Assembly: GCA_902728285.1 (NCBI GenBank)
Contig: CACVBU010000047.1
Coordinates: 28,662-92,661, forward strand
Reading direction: 5' to 3'
Source: Clytia hemisphaerica
Lineage: Eukaryota; Cnidaria; Hydrozoa; Leptothecata; Clytiidae
Length of the DNA: 64,000 nucleotides
Positions 36,401 to 48,399 of the stretch are shown here, one piece after another. The number at the start of each line of letters is the position of its first letter. Positions within the stretch are counted from its first letter, which is position 1. A program made the position numbers and the translations under genes. The notes beneath the pieces are model-generated. The model worked only from the letters and a program-made list of their open reading frames with translations, was not told where the DNA came from and ran no database searches.

Positions 36401-39400
36401 GAGAAGCTATAAAGGAAAATATCTTAAAAAATGACGTCATCGATGACGTCAAAGACAATAAAAAAAATCGTCAAAATCGAAAATTTTTTGTTTGGTTTGA
36501 AAGAGGACCATCTAGTGAACAAAAAATATTACTAAAAAAATCTGAATTTCTCCTTATAAGCCCCTGTCAGGAAATTTGTAATTCATTAAATTTGCCTGCG
36601 AAAGCTTAGCTTCGGGCACGCCCAGTAATCTTTTTGAGAGTCAAGTCAAACGCATTTCACAGAATAATTTCCTATCAAGTGAAATTCAAGGTTTTCCGTA
36701 GTAATAATTTTTGCTCCCAAGCAGGTCCTCTCTCAAATGAAACAAAAATTATTCGATTTTGACGATTTTTTAATTGCCGATGACGTCATTTTTTGAGCTA
36801 TTTTCCTTTATAGCTTCTCATATATTGATTTTCAGGTATATACATGTATATACATGTATTTTTTGAAATTGTCTGGTACTGTTGGATTTCAGGTATATGT
36901 TGTGATATTTTTTGGAATCCTTGGATAAATATCATTTGAGCTATATATGAGCTTCTAATTTTCACTCATCGCAGAGAATGCAGCTTGAATTTCTTGACAT
37001 TTCGAGAAGAAGTCATTGCGATGCTATTTCGCGCGCTTTCGAATCTACGCCAATCAAAACGTTCGAATTCTAAAAAAACATTCGAATGTCAAAATGTCGA
37101 AATGTCAACAAAATGTTGCAATCTACATTTGAGTTCTGAAGTTCGAAGAGATCACATCATTCAAAGAAGCCTTTGATTTTATATTTCTTATCATTTTATT
37201 TTGGAAAATAGAACTAAATTCTGTTTAGAGATTGGTTTTATGTGATGTTATGGTTCAGGTAGGTGTACATAGAAAAAATGAATATTTTTCTATGGGATGT
37301 AATTTCAGTTTTCACTGCATCTTTTTTGTCCTTCTGAATTTCGATTTTGAAGGAAACTTTTTTAACTTTTAACTTTGATCAAAAAAGTGGCAAGACGAAA
37401 GATTCGATACCATGGATTTCAAAGGAAAGTGAGTGTTTGTTTGAGAGTTTGAGAAATGCCAGAATTAGTCTAGGTAGGAGGTAAAAAGTTGTTTTTTTTT
37501 GTGCAAGATATCATTTAGATTTTCTCCCGATTTTCTGCACTTTTCGGACCTTTCGCACAAGAGTTTTTTTCTCTTTGGTAAATCTCTTTTCCTGCTAATA
37601 CAAAAACAGACAAAAAAGCATAGATGAAATGAGTTACAACCTATAGACATCAATACATCATTTTTTGGCATTTTTCATCCTCTTTGACATGATTTATTTG
37701 CATAATTCATTTCTGGTTCCAGTATTTTCTACTGGCCTTTTCTATTGGCAACGTCAATTTTTTGAGCTAAAATCTTTTTTTGTCTTTTCGACAGGAGGAA
37801 TCTTTGAGCCTAGCTGGCATAGTGAAAATGCTTTACAATATTTATACATCGTTGGAAAGAGCTAGAACTGATCTTCCTTTCTATATATTAGTATAATTAA
37901 AAGGCAGATTTCTCCTACCTCTTTAAACCCTGAAATTTTGTCAATTTTCGTTAAACATGGGAAAAAACTTGTCTTTTTACAGAATACTGAATCTTTTTAT
38001 CAAGAATCAACTCACAGACAAATTTAGTATTGCCAGAGAGAAGAAAGATCAGACAGTTCAAATATACAAAATTTAGCATGTAAAACTTTCAAAAATCTCT
38101 AAATAATTCGAGCAACATGTGATGAAAACAGCTAAAAAATTCAAAATTCTCTTTTATTGACGTCAAAAAAGTGACGTCAAACCCCCGGATTTGATGAACG
38201 TCAAAAAGTTCGACTTGCATTCTCCGCGATGTTTCATTTTCAAGCCTCAGCAAAAGTGATGACGTCACATGGGGACCAGCAAAATGGTCAAAATTGTTCT
38301 CACCACTCCTTTTTGTGATCTTATAGGCTTACTTAATTTATCATTAGCGACCGTAGTACAGTGGTAGAGCATCCGGCTACGGTTCGCAAGGTTGTGGGTT
38401 CAACCCCCAGCCGGGTCATACCAAAGATTCCCAAAATGGTACTTGATGCCTCTCTGCTTGATGCTCAGCAACTAAGAGAAGGATCATGGGTAAGTGGAGA
38501 AATCCAGGGAGAAAGAGTAGCGCCCTCCCCTACCTTCGGGTAGATAGCTATCGAAAGAGGAGCCTTTGGGTCGCCTCCGACTGCGGTCACAGACTTACTT
38601 ACTAATTGATCATTTAAAAAAGTTAGTTTGCTTTTAACAACTCTGTGCACACGAAAAACATTGTAGCTCTCACTAATTTGATTTTAGCTGTTTTGTTTTG
38701 GTTTTTCTCCTGCCGCTTACCCAGTCCCCCAAAAGTCAATGCGGTCATATTTCTATACTAGAGAAATATGAAACATCGCAAATATCTCGATGCTCTCGAC
38801 CAATCAAAACGCTGATATTTTTTTGGGTCGGCAATAATAGAGTGAAATCTCTCATGTCGGCATTTAAAGGATTAAAATGTGGAAAAAGAAAACGATTTGC
38901 TGAATTTTGGTTCCCTTATCGAGACTTGTTTTCTGAAATTGAACCTTCTTTGTAGCCTTTAGGAAAGTTAAAATCAAAGACACTCTTGATTACTCTCTTC
39001 CGAAGGAAATTTGACATTTCTTACCATGTTAAGGTTTTTCATTTCGTTTTGAACAATTTCTCCTTGCATGTCGCGTCCAAGTTTGGTGATGAAAAGAGGA
39101 TCCATGTCACAGCGAGCAAGAAATTCTGAAAGGCAATATACAGTAAACTCTCGTTTATTTGAATCTTTCGAACTTGTTTCCAGTCCCCTTCAAGGAGACA
39201 CCCTCTTAAAATATTTTCTATTATTCGAATCTCTCTGTAATTCGAACAAAGAAGATTCCCCCGAATAAGCGAAAGTCAACAAGTTCTATCAACTAGGCAA
39301 GAACAACAAGCAAAACAATTACCTTAATATAGTAAAAAGTGTGATGGCCGAGAAACCGAAAGACGCCAACACCAAAAACCAGATGTTCCCGTGGTTTGGA

Positions 39401-42400
39401 ATCCTCTCCCTTCATAGATTGCCGATCGAATGACTCTCTTAAAATACTAGATAACTTGGCTGCCGGCACAAAGTATCAACTCTTCACAAAAGAAGCGGGA
39501 TGTGTACCTGCAATATTTCTCCCAACACCACCGACCGAGATGTTGACGCTTCCGGAATTCGTTGCTTCTGCCTTGAATCAAATCAAATGAAATTAATTTA
39601 TTGAAAGAAATTATTCAGCATTAGCATTAGAGTGCAATTAAAGTGAAAATCGGAATCGAAAGGCTTGAATGGAGGTAAATACAGGTGAGAGCACATTCAA
39701 CCAACCGCAGATAAAAACACGTTATACTTGGCAATGAACCATGAACCATAAAAATTAAAAGCATATTAAAGTCACAAGCGTCGGAAGCGGGTAGTTCAAA
39801 ATGATTTCGGTTCAACTTACGACATTGGATCTTTCTTCTTCAATGGTTGTTTTCAAGTCCAAAACAGCACTGCCGATAACAACCTTAATTAAACATAGGA
39901 CAAATATCATATACAGTATAATTCACGTCCAAAAGCTATATTCTGAGACGACTGATCTTTCACCACACCTGGGAAAGGGAGTGAGATCAATATTCATGCA
40001 GTTACCCCTAAGGACTTAAGCAATTTAAAAGTAACCAATCAGTTCAAAAGGAGAGATAAGTAACTCACAGGTCGCTTAGTACCACTGAAAGTCCCATTGC
40101 GAGGTGAATAGTCGCTTGACGTTTTCTCAGTTACATTCCTTTGATCAGATAACAGCTCATCAATATTGGAAGAGGATTGCAACATGGGATGATCTTGCTG
40201 TGTATGTGGTGATTGCTGAGCGTTATTAAGAAGTTTGCAATACTCCAATGCAATGTCAGCGCCTACTGATGCATTGTTTTCAATCAATTTGATGTCTTTA
40301 TGGTGTAGAATGGTTGATTTTGAAGGTTGGCGGTTAAGGTAAAATTCACTTACGAAGCACCGTGTCCTACCATTGACCAGAAGATTATTTAGCAGTCGAC
40401 TCTACAGTATGATGACAATAATTATTAAGTTTCAAAAAATTTTTTGACAAATCATTTAAGTTTTGAAAAGATACTAGCTTCGAGAGATTCCCCTTTGGAA
40501 ATTTGTGATACACTTTCCAGAACAAATGGTGTGATCTCTTTCCCTTGAATGCCTTGTTCTCTAAAGAAAATAAAGGTGAACATCTAAATTAAAGATGATT
40601 TAATTATACGAATTATCGAAATAGATAAAAGAGCCTCTTTCGCTAACAAAATTTTGTTTTGGTAGAATTGAAAAGATGCATCACAACGAGCATTCTTCAC
40701 AAGCGATGATTGCTTCATAAACTATTCAAGATTTATTAACTACGATGGACATCACAAAATTTAAAGATTTTTTTTTAATGTTTGAAGAATTCCATTACAA
40801 AAAGAAACATTCTTTCTTCATTTCTATTCTAAAAGATCTAGAGAGGTTTCACCAATACTGACTTTGCTTGTTCAAGAGATTGCTGTATGACAGATTCAAT
40901 TTCATCATTATCTGCAGAGAAAGCTGATGGTATGGGAACAGCCACAACAACTCCGCTTTTTAAATCCAGCACGTTCTTCTGGTTATCTATAGCACAAGAA
41001 CAAAGGTAATTAATTTGAAAAGCATGGAAGAGTTTTGGCATGATTTCTATTTCACTCAATATTCCAAATTCCATAAAATCAATCAAAACACTGGTACAGC
41101 GTATTCTTTCGTGAGAACAAAAGCAACAAAAATAGGGAGAACATTAAATTGGAGAAGGATAATAAACGTTTTCAATTTGAATAATTGCCCAATCCAAGGT
41201 CAACCCTTGGTAGTACCATCTTATGATTAGGAAGAGTCTTTACAGGAATATAGCGCTGATGGTGTTATATCATCACTCCAACGAGATGAGGTTTACACCC
41301 CTGAGCATGACTACTCACAGGTGCCCAATTAAACGGGCTGGTCAGAATAAACATGGGGAGGGTTGGAAAAATCTTCAAAAGTTAATAAACGGGGGTCTAA
41401 ATAAACAAGGGGTTGGCCTCTAAACACCACCAAAAATAAGGTAATTATAGACAAAAACCTAACTATTTAGAGCAAATTAAGGCAGCTGAAAATATTTCAA
41501 AAATTAATAATCCGGGGGTTCTATTTAAATAAAATCCTGGGGGGGGGGGAGTTGGAAAAGAATCGAAAAAATAAGAGGCGTCGGGCTCGTTCATTAGGCA
41601 CCTGAGAGTAATGTCTATACCACACCATCATAGTGCTTGACATATCTTTACAATACTTACAAATTAGACTTGCAACTTCAGATGGGTTTTCTAGGTTGTA
41701 AGGTGCCTTTTTGAAAAATAAAACAACAAGAAATCTTTAGCCCAAGTTTTAAAAGTTTAACATTTTCCTTGTTATTCCGCTCATTATCAACACAACTTAT
41801 GGCTACCTTTATCTAAAATATAGTAACAATATGCAATAAGTAAATGTAATCACATGATAACGAGTGCAATTCGAATATAATTGCACGAGTGATTTTTTTT
41901 TTATTCCAGGTCCTTTAAAAAGGACCGGAAAGGACGAGGAAAATTCGAAACAAAACAATCACGAGTGCAATTTTCGAATCGTACGAGTTATTATGTGATT
42001 ACGAGCTAATCGCACAATGGCTTTCGCTGCTTTTTCCCAGTTAGGAAAGTCAATTACAGAAATTACACTGAGAGTTTCTTCTTTTTATGTCTTTCTTTTA
42101 TTGTTGTTTATTGATTTTCTTTCTCATAAAATTAATTTTAAATGCAATTAAAACGTTCGATGTAAAAAAAATGTAAGAAAAAACATTAAAATCAATTTTG
42201 TAAACATTGGCGCGGCATTGAATAGTGTGATTAACGATTTATTGCTCTCTATAGGATGCAATTAGCGATTAATTGCTCTCTTTGAGGGCGTGCCAAATAA
42301 GAAAAAATAACCCATTGTGCGATTAAACCTTTCAATCTCACCTTGTATCCACTTTTTGAAGAAAAGAAGGATGGAAAATCTTTGGACTTTGAATAACTTA

Positions 42401-45400
42401 TAACGGGGACACCCTGTGTTTCCTAAAAATCGAAAGAACGTTGTTACAAGCAAATTTCAAGTTTCATTACACAAATCAAATTTACAAAAAGAGAGAGTGC
42501 AAGAATTTCCTATTCTATTTAGCGTCATCAACTTTACACAGATTATCAGATATAACGAATTCTCACTACACAAGCACATTACCATCCCTTAAAATTGTAT
42601 TCTTAGATTACCAGGTTAATTCAAAATGTGTATGTAATCTCACCAAGTATTCTAGTGTCAGTGGTATATCTAAAATTGATTTGACCCCAGCACATATAAC
42701 AGTGACTGGTGTCTTTCCAAGTTCCGTCAGATCAGCACTGATATCAAAGGCTAAAACAGAAAAAATTATGAACAATGTTTTCACTGAATCTTCGGATAAT
42801 TATTTTTGAATTTTGCACTTACTGTTCCCTCGACTGAACCACCTGGATTAAAAGTTGGAAGAGACCTACCTAATAATGACTCATCACTTTCAATAAAGAT
42901 TGAATCAAATTTTTAATGTACAGTAGCTCAAAGTAATACCGCAAGTTGAAATGGATAACATTCTTAGTTTTTTCAGACTCTCGGTTCACGCTTGTTGTAC
43001 ATTTTTTTTGAAACACTTGGTAGTAAAAATGAGAATTCACAAAAAAGAACTGCCTTACTTTAATAGGACTAATTTTTGCGGGAATTAAATTTCATAAATC
43101 TCTCGGATTTGGTTGTCATCCGCAAAAAGAAATCCCCATGTCTTTTCCGCAAGATTTTTTTGAATTAAATTCCAAAAAATGTCAAAAGATCACTTTTAAA
43201 AATGTTTACCGTCCAAAGAGACGTTAATAATGCGTATTTCACAATCAATATGCATAGTTTGGCAGCTAAAATAACTAAATAAAATGGCACAAAATCGTGA
43301 AAATATTATCTCACAATAGAGTCATCTGCAAACTTATTAAGTCCCTGCGAAATATAAAAATTTTGCAGATGAGCTCAACTGCGAAATTTAATCCAAGCCA
43401 AAATTATTCTAATTAAAGCAGATTAAAGTAATACCCTGTTTACACCTTCCTGAGTAAAGATTAGCCAAGTAATTCCTTGGTCTGGATCAACTGTCGAACT
43501 TTTAGTATACTACCAGAAGAGGCATCAATATAGCCAGAACCTGTAGAAAGGATATCATCCTCCAGGGTGCAAGTCAAATTTTTCAATATAAAGATCTAAG
43601 GGGGGCGGATTCGGTTTTTGTCAGTTAAGGTTAGGGTTAGAGCTGGAGAGTCACAATATACGGCTGCGGGCCTTCTTAAGGGCACTCGTACCATGTGTGA
43701 CTTAAACTTAGTATCCATAAGATGTAGGGGTACCGATAGGGTCGGGAGCTATTTTAATTAAGATCTGTAAATTCCATGCTATAAGTATTAGTGAATGACC
43801 GTATTTTGCCATATCTCGGTTTGTAAACCAAAGCTGCTTGAATAAGGAGAGCTGGGATTAGAGACCTTTTTCACAAATACAAGCAAATATTAGAAAAATA
43901 CACAGAAATTAGTTAGAAACACTTGAGAAAGTCAGAAAATCAGAATAGATTTCATTGGAAAGTGAGAATAGGGGGAAAATAGGGGGAAAATAATAAGTGC
44001 ACATTGCATCCTGGAGGAAATATTGTTTGCCAACCCTGTAAAAATTGCTTACAGGACATCAAAATCATATTTATTAGGTAGACTGTTAAAAATTACATTT
44101 AAAATTGAAGAGCCAATTATACCCAGTTGTAAAAAGGGTACTTCATTCTTACTTTTTTCAGCTTCTCTATGAACACCTCCAATACCTCCAGTAACAAATA
44201 TTGGGATTTTGGCAATTTCGGCTGCAAACATTGTAGCGGACACTGTAGTGCCGCCATTGGTCTTCTAAACATTAAAAGTATAAAATACTTGTCTTGCATC
44301 ATGTGAAAAACATTGAAAACATAATTATCTAATTTAATTAATATTTTCAAGGGAGCAGATAAGATAGCACTTTAAACTAAAAGAAAGTAAGAAAACAGCT
44401 ATATAAATTAATCCAATTAATTTTAGATATTTGATATCTAGATATTTGATTACTCTTTAATTTAGGAGGAAAACTGAAGTTTTACTCATTTTTAACCTGC
44501 AGTTTAGCTAGATCTCGTAACCTAGAGATATAGTTAACCTAAAAAGAGCACTTATAAAAGAGCTAAAACGATTACTAAAATGTGCACACCTTTCAATTTT
44601 AACTCAGCTGAGTGCGCAAAAATAGGCCTTTTACAAACTGGGTTTAATTAGTGTGCACATTTTCTGAGCAAAAATGAAAGACTGCAAAAATCAAAGGGAT
44701 TAAGGTGAAAAAAACACATTTCACTTACCTTACTCAAAACATAAGACAAGTCTCTTCTTGATGCTTTGATGCAGTCATCTGTTTGTGCTAGGTATTCCAT
44801 TTCTTTATCACTCAAACCTTCAAACAAGGGAGAAAAGTTAAAAAATTTCAGGGTTGGGACATGAAGGACTTAAGTCTGTATATAATCTGCAGCAGAGACA
44901 AAAAGGATGTAACTTCTGATATAATTTGAATCAAATAGTGGTTTTGTACAATTAAAAGACATTCAAGAGTGAAAAATTACAAAATAGAAAAAAATCAACA
45001 AGCTACATCCTGAATGGACCTACTTGAAGGCTAATGTAATAAGAATAGAAAAAATGACAACAATAGTAAAACAAGCTAGATGCTGAATGGACCTACCTGA
45101 TGACGAAAGTTAAATAACAATACAAGGAGAAAAATGAAAAAAATTAGTCAGAAAACATAGCGTTTAGCGTAAATGCATAACGCAAAAAATTCATCATTGA
45201 TTGATGATGGGACCTCCCGGTAGGTCCAAAAAGCAAATTAAAATAAGCTAGATGCTGAATGGAGCTACCTGATGATGAAAGTTACAAAGAGGAGAAAAAT
45301 GTCTGAAAATATAGCATTTAGCAAAAATGCATAACGCATTAAATTTCGTCATAGATTGTTGATGGGTGGAGAGGGAAGGGGAGTAGGAAAAAAAGAAATC

Positions 45401-47071
45401 TGAATCAGCCGCATTTTTGGCATTTACTAACACAAATCTTTGGGCAAAAACTAGGGAAAAAATAATAATGAAATCACGAGAAAATGCCAAAATGCCAGTT
45501 TTTCTGACATAAGTCTTTTTCTCAAAAATCAGGCTCCGTCACTTTTTGGGCATCACCATTTTTCATCACTGTGCAAAAAAACTAATTAGCCAATCCCGAG
45601 AAAAGCTGGTAACAGACGAACAAACGAACGAACGGCGATTAATTTAAAGGACCTCTGAGGTCCAAAAATCTGAAAAAAATACCAAGCAAATTGCAAAAAA
45701 TACTAATTTTCCCAAAAAATGACAGAAGGGAATATCTGAATAAGAAAATCTGAATTTTGAATGACAGATCGACATGGGTTAATTTATAAAAGTTTAGAAA
45801 TGAAGAAAAAAACTGTACAGCTTTTTTGCTCTAATTCTGAAAATGCCTGTATCAGTAACTCAATCGAAAGATGACTTAAGGAGTGCTCCACTGAAATTGC
45901 AAATCATTTTTTGTAGCTATTATCAACATGTTTTTATACAAAAGCATTACACATTGAATTATTGCTGAAAATATAAAAAAAATTCTACCTGCACTTTTTT
46001 CACTTAATAAGTCCAGCCTTCCTTTTATTTTGATGATTCATTTGAACAAGTATAACGTTTTTCAAGCTCATTATTGTCTTAATTACCTTATTGGAACTAA
46101 TTTTTGCAGTTGGAAAAAATATTTGAAAAATTGCATTTTGCGGGTTTTAATTTTCGCGTTTTTTTTTCATTCTGGAATTTTCGCAGGTTTTAGTTTTTTG
46201 TGGTTTTGCCCTTTTTTGTACAAATTTTCTTAGGGATTTTTCAAATTTTTTGATTGTAAAAAATTGTAAAAAATTGTATTTCACGGGAATTAATTTTCGT
46301 GGTTTTTAACCCTCAAATTTTTTTTGTGGGCTCAAATTTTCATGATTTTGACCAAAAACTGCGAAAAATGCCAAAATAATTCCCCAGAAATTAGTTCCAA
46401 TAAGGTAGCCACAAGACCTCAACAATAAATTAAAACTTGACTTTAAATCTTCTAGAGAAAATTAAAGCAAGCTTTGTCATGTGTGGATTATGCATTGAGT
46501 CTTTTAAAAAATTCCATGCCACCTCTACACACACAAATTTTTTTAATTTTGACATGTTTAAATATCTAAATCCAGTACAAGATTATTGAATATAGGTTAA
46601 AGTAAACATGACATAGACCTGCATATGCAACATGATATAACAAGATTTTAAAATTTTCAAAAAACTTAAACATACAGTACCTACTATTAGTTTTCCATGG
46701 ACAATACCAATTGTTGCAGGAACCACACCTCTCCTTTGCAAAATATTTTCAACACTCAATGCTGTTCTAGAGATTTAAAAGAAAAGGTTTTTATCATTAT
46801 ATTTAACAGTTATTTTTTCATTAGATCAACAGGTCAACAGTAGAAAACTGATACCAATTAAAAAATCAGATAATGAGGCATACCTTAGGTTCTGTGGAAA
46901 AGGCATGCCATGTGTAATAATTGTCGATTCAAGAGCTATGACAGGTTGGTTTTTTGTGATTGCCTTTGTTATGTGATCTCTGACCTCAACATCAACAGAT
47001 GAATAGCCCCTAAAACTACTCCTTGTATTCCTTCCGAAAAATGGTAAAATTCTTTTACAAACATGTTGCAT
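33441..47071 (-). CDS. Bifunctional pseudouridine-5'-phosphate glycosidase / PfkB pseudouridine kinase
   Basis: The kinase makes pseudouridine 5'-phosphate and the glycosidase splits it to uracil and ribose 5-phosphate. Seventeen exons join in frame to 735 residues: 47071-46884, 46766-46681, 44817-44729, 44264-44153, 42750-42644, 42422-42342, 41706-41661, 40986-40863, 40560-40475, 40295-40069, 39883-39821, 39571-39508, 39125-39025, 35824-35693, 35371-35257, 34243-33856, 33639-33441. The first 25 residues are Arg-rich without acids, like a mitochondrial targeting peptide. The glycosidase half (about 30-330) keeps [28 protein letters not shown] and FDISADL. E48, K109, H153, D165 and K182 match the E. 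coli PsuG active-site residues as I recall them. The kinase half (about 383-733) has GGVGRN (417-422) and GAGD with the catalytic Asp at 669. The yeast S. pombe has the same fusion. Mammals lack it. Confidence 0.93.
34704..34870. repeat. Minisatellite, about 21-bp unit
   Basis: About eight diverged units of the form CCGGAGTTTCCCAAAATCAAG. Alternate units read TTTTAGA at the end, which suggests an older 42-bp period. It lies in an intron of the pseudouridine gene. Confidence 0.7.
34890..35170. repeat. Dispersed repeat ending in C-run and GGGTTAA (copy 2)
   Basis: The 3' end has CCTCCCCCCCACGGGGCAG then AAAGGGTTAA and is preceded by AAGTTTCAAAAAGTTTTG. This is the same arrangement as at 290-380. 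No left end is clear. Confidence 0.4.
35988..36062. repeat. Short inverted repeat with GCACGAG motif
   Basis: AGTTATCGCATGACTTCGAG and TGCAATA are mirrored by TATTGCACGAGAAGTCATGT and GATAACT around a 15-base centre. A similar palindrome occurs at 41847-42003, so this is a dispersed element type. Confidence 0.55.
36384..36836. mobile_element. 453-bp palindromic MITE, TA duplication
   Basis: CCTGAAAATCAATATTTGAG is matched by its complement at 36817-36836, and the arms continue for about 180 bp with TGACGTCAT and CGTCAAAATCGA as landmarks. TA lies on both sides (36382-36383, 36837-36838). The two arms have drifted apart, and the left arm carries an extra CGATGACGTC. Confidence 0.85.
38347..38604 (+). 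mobile_element. tRNA-derived SINE
   Basis: The head (38347-38420) is tRNA-like: an A-box-like TAGTACAGTGG, CGGCTACGGTTCG in the anticodon region, and a B-box GGGTTCAACCC. The anticodon arm aligns best with an animal tRNA-Arg (ACG). The body reads on through GGTACTTGATGCCTCTCTGC and AATCCAGGGAGAAAGAGTAG to CTTTGGGTCGCCTCCGACTG, then a short ACTTACTTACT tail. The D-stem pairs poorly and the body is non-tRNA, so it is a retroposon and not a working tRNA gene. It is in an intron of the pseudouridine gene, antisense to it. Confidence 0.8.
39142..39290. mobile_element. Pogo/Tigger-like terminal fragment
   Basis: TACAGTAAACTCTCGTTTAT and TTGAA are typical of pogo-family inverted ends at a TA target, and TTCGAA-type motifs recur through 39245. 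No matching right terminus is seen, so it is truncated or diverged. Confidence 0.5.
41306..41613. mobile_element. Small TIR element with GGGG/CCCC-type interior
   Basis: The left end includes ACTCACAGGTGCCCAATTAA then ACGGG; the right end is the inverted form CGTTCATTAGGCACCTGAGA then GTAATG. The interior has GGGGG-containing near-repeats (TAATAAACGGGGG-like, GGGGGGGGGGAG). The right end is shared with the segment at 58040-58245. Confidence 0.55.
41847..42003. repeat. Inverted repeat with GCACGAGTGATT
   Basis: TAATCACATGATAACGAGTG on the left is mirrored by the segment containing CGAGTTATTATGTGATTACG on the right. Inner GAGTGCAATT and TCCTTTAAAAAGGACC palindromes are also present. Confidence 0.5.
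43058..43428. mobile_element. MITE with CTTTAAT ends, TA duplication
   Basis: CTTTAATAGGACTAATTTTT starts after TA at 43056-43057. The inverted end GCCAAAATTATTCTAATTAA, then AGCAGATTAAAG, precedes TA at 43429. The inner sequence resembles the element at 46086. Confidence 0.5.
44997..45667 (-). mobile_element. Fold-back repeat family, cluster of partial copies
   Basis: Three right ends in a row (ACAAGCTACATCCTGAATGG at 44999, ACAAGCTAGATGCTGAATGG at 45063, AATAAGCTAGATGCTGAATG at 45239). The middle one is a complete miniature of about 170 bp ending in GGACCTCCCGGTAGGTCC and AAAAAG at 45232. The last runs through one body unit to GAGAAAAGCTGGTAAC, a short GAAC/AAAC array at 45616-45633 and the hairpin end GGACCTCTGAGGTCC at 45651. 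The cluster is in an intron of the pseudouridine gene. Confidence 0.7.
46086..46405. mobile_element. 320-bp MITE, TA duplication
   Basis: CCTTATTGGAACTAATTTTT is matched by AAATTAGTTCCAATAAGG at 46388-46405. TA flanks both ends (46084-46085, 46406-46407). The interior repeats GCGGGTTTTAATTTTCGCG-like and GGGAATTAATTTTCGTGG-like motifs. Confidence 0.85.
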
Positions 47072-47625
47072 TACGAAGTTCAGCGAAGTTTGTATTTATA
47101 GTTTTTCTAAACAAAAACATATTGGAGAAAATTATCATTCTGTAAATTGATAAACACAATGAAAAGGGCTTTTAATCATACTTTTCAGATTAGCTTCCAA
47201 GGATTTTACCAAGCACTTTTTTATGTCTGTATACCAGCCAAAATACTCAATCTAAGATTGAATTTTTTAAACTGAATCCAAAATAAATGAGATTTTTCTA
47301 GCGAAATTAACCCTTTTTGTTGTTTATGAGCAAGAATAACTAATTATTTAAGAATTTTTGAGAGCTTTGCCCTCTGAACACCCACAAGACCCCCAGCTTC
47401 ATCAATGTACAGCTTTGCTGAACAAGCATATTAAAAATTCAATCTAAGTTTACAAAAACAGCCCCAGCTCAAAGTGCTTGGAAAATCCCTGGCTTCTTTC
47501 CATAAAGGACTTTAAACGCAATTTGACTTAAATGAAATAAATAATATAACTGGCAACAATCAATTTTACTAGGAATTTTCCAGCTGATGCAGACTTGATT
47601 GGGTTAATTGCCATGAATTTATTAA

Positions 47626-47952
47626 CCCTTAAGTGCCTTTTTCTAATTTTTTTAAAAAGAAAATTGCTAGTTTAAAATTTAAAGGCTTATATCTCCGGAT
47701 CTAGACGGTGTCAGAAGCTTGTTCATAGTTCTTTGGATAACTTAGAGTCTAATCTTTCTTTGGGCACCGCGGCGAGGACCAGCCTGAATGACCGAAAAGG
47801 TGCCCAGTGGTAAAACATTTTTAAAAATTAATTTGCTAGAGGATAGAATCAAGTAAAGCAGGGCCAAATTCTAACTCAAACTGGGCATTACAGGATGGCG
47901 AAACCCTCCTATATAGCCCATGTCTATTATACCAACATTGGCACATAAAGGG
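47626..47952. mobile_element. PiggyBac-like MITE with TTAA duplication
   Basis: TTAA at 47622-47625 is followed by CCCTTAAGTGCC; the right end is GGCACATAAAGGG followed by TTAA at 47953-47956. A TTAA target together with CCCTT ends is the hallmark of piggyBac elements. The 327-bp interior has no coding capacity. Confidence 0.75.
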
Positions 47953-48399
47953 TTAATTAGTTCAATTTTGGTTTGGTCTGATGCATGGATTCAAAAGTGG
48001 CACTTTTTTAAACCCCCCCCTAAAAAAAACAAAGGAAAAAAAAGAAGAAAGATTTAATGGTACATTACACCTAAAATTATGATGTATTAGTTTTAAGAAA
48101 AAGTAGGGTGTTTTAGGGCTAATACCCTACTTTTTTTTTTAATTTCACTATTTATTTGATTAGAGTTTAGACATTCCTGGCTCAGGATTGATCCCCCTTA
48201 AAAAAAAAAACAACAACATACACTTGGGTCCCTCCTATTCATCTGTATTTATTGGTCAAGAAAAGCGGAAATAAAAATTTTTGGTAAATTCCTGCAAATA
48301 TCTTTTCCAGCAAACCCCAAAATTTGATTCTGGCTGAAATTTCTTCTTATTATTCATCCCCAAGAAAATAATAAAAAATAAAAACATGATCTGTATATG

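Noticed and set aside
36955..38245. Possible 1.3-kb inverted-repeat element (GCAGAGAATGCAGCTTGAA against CGGAGAATGCAAGTCGAAC)
   Set aside because: The match is short and imperfect and no target duplication was found; too weak to call.
43530..44045. Possible TIR element with TCCTCCAGGGTGCA and TTTCCTCCAGGATGCA ends
   Set aside because: Only about 16 bp of good inverted match and unclear borders; left out of the feature list.
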